DNA of 5,726 nucleotides from JBBSUX01 sp038234045 (GTDB lineage Bacteria; Pseudomonadota; Gammaproteobacteria; Burkholderiales; Burkholderiaceae_C), in contig JBBSUX010000222.1 in the NCBI GenBank assembly GCA_038234045.1, positions 1 through 5,726 on the forward strand, in the 5' to 3' direction. Made by a program: the position numbers and the translations under genes. Below are positions 5,580 to 5,726 of this stretch, in pieces; positions within the stretch are counted from its first letter, which is position 1, and each line of letters opens with the position of its first letter. The notes under the pieces were generated by a model. It saw nothing but the letters and a program-made list of their open reading frames with translations. It did not search any database and was not told the DNA's origin.

Positions 5580-5726
5580 GGTGGTTGAGCTTTCTAGGCT
5601 TGCGATTGTTGATGTCAGAACTTACATTCTGTAGGATCTGACGGCTTCAAGCACCAACCCTCAACCTTCATCTATGAACGGGACATCGCCTCGGCACGGT
5701 CGCCCTGCGGGTCGCCCAATGGAGCC
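5580..5726. other. Unidentified sequence beyond the phospholipase D break
   Basis: No gene is recognisable here. The stretch starts where phospholipase D similarity ends and contains an imperfect inverted repeat. A plus-strand frame opens with ATG at 5674 (MNGTSPRHGRPAGRP...) and stays open to the window edge, only 17 codons, with no obvious ribosome binding site. It could be the outer end of another mobile element with its first gene starting inside, but no family can be named from what is visible. Confidence 0.3.
5614..5642. repeat. Imperfect 12-bp inverted repeat
   Basis: GTCAGAACTTAC (5614-5625) and GTAGGATCTGAC (5631-5642) are inverted copies matching at 10 of 12 positions around a five-base centre. 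There is no T-run on either side, so a terminator is unlikely. It lies some 35 bases outside the break in the phospholipase D gene and may be a regulatory palindrome or part of a mobile-element end. Confidence 0.45.

Noticed and set aside
5614..5665. Possible integron attC site at the palindrome near the right edge
   Set aside because: The outer bases read GTTGGTG...CATCAAC-like on the minus strand, the reverse of the attC arrangement (RYYYAAC...GTTRRRY), and no integrase or cassette array is visible.

Overview
The window looks like an accessory, rearranged stretch of a GC-rich proteobacterial chromosome. A gamma- or betaproteobacterium is likely, and the DUF4426 protein favours a Xanthomonas/Pseudomonas-type gammaproteobacterium. 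This placement rests on gene content and composition read by eye, not on a search.

Left edge (1-634): the 3' end of an IS66-family element, with the C-terminal part of its DDE transposase followed by a right terminal inverted repeat ending in TTAC. Positions 635-909 hold no convincing gene. Positions 910-2033 hold two plus-strand genes joined by an ATGA stop/start overlap: an exported DUF4426 protein and an exported protein with a chalcone-isomerase-like fold. Positions 2034-2305 lie between convergent genes and carry a run of strong stem-loops.

From 2306 to 5579 everything readable is on the minus strand. In transcription order (right to left) it is: a 5'-truncated phospholipase D/cardiolipin-synthase-like gene with only its second HKD motif; a weak terminator-like hairpin; a DUF421 membrane protein with an extra C-terminal four-cysteine zinc ribbon; a 5'-truncated GH39 beta-xylosidase-like gene lacking its catalytic barrel; an apparently intact GH144/glycoamylase-family glycoside hydrolase; and a 27-residue single-span membrane protein with a good ribosome binding site. 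The DUF421 gene lies in a visibly less GC-rich segment wedged between the two truncated genes, so this part appears to be a mosaic made by insertion or recombination.

Right edge (5580-5726): the phospholipase D frame breaks off and an unidentified sequence begins, with an imperfect 12-bp inverted repeat and a short plus-strand frame running off the end. This may be the edge of another mobile element.

I see no complete new defence or biosynthetic system. The most notable items are the DUF421-zinc-ribbon protein, the 27-residue membrane protein, the stem-loop cluster and the mosaic structure. The only plausible functional theme is glucan or xyloside breakdown by the GH144 enzyme next to a dead GH39 remnant. 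No tRNA, rRNA or CRISPR array was seen.
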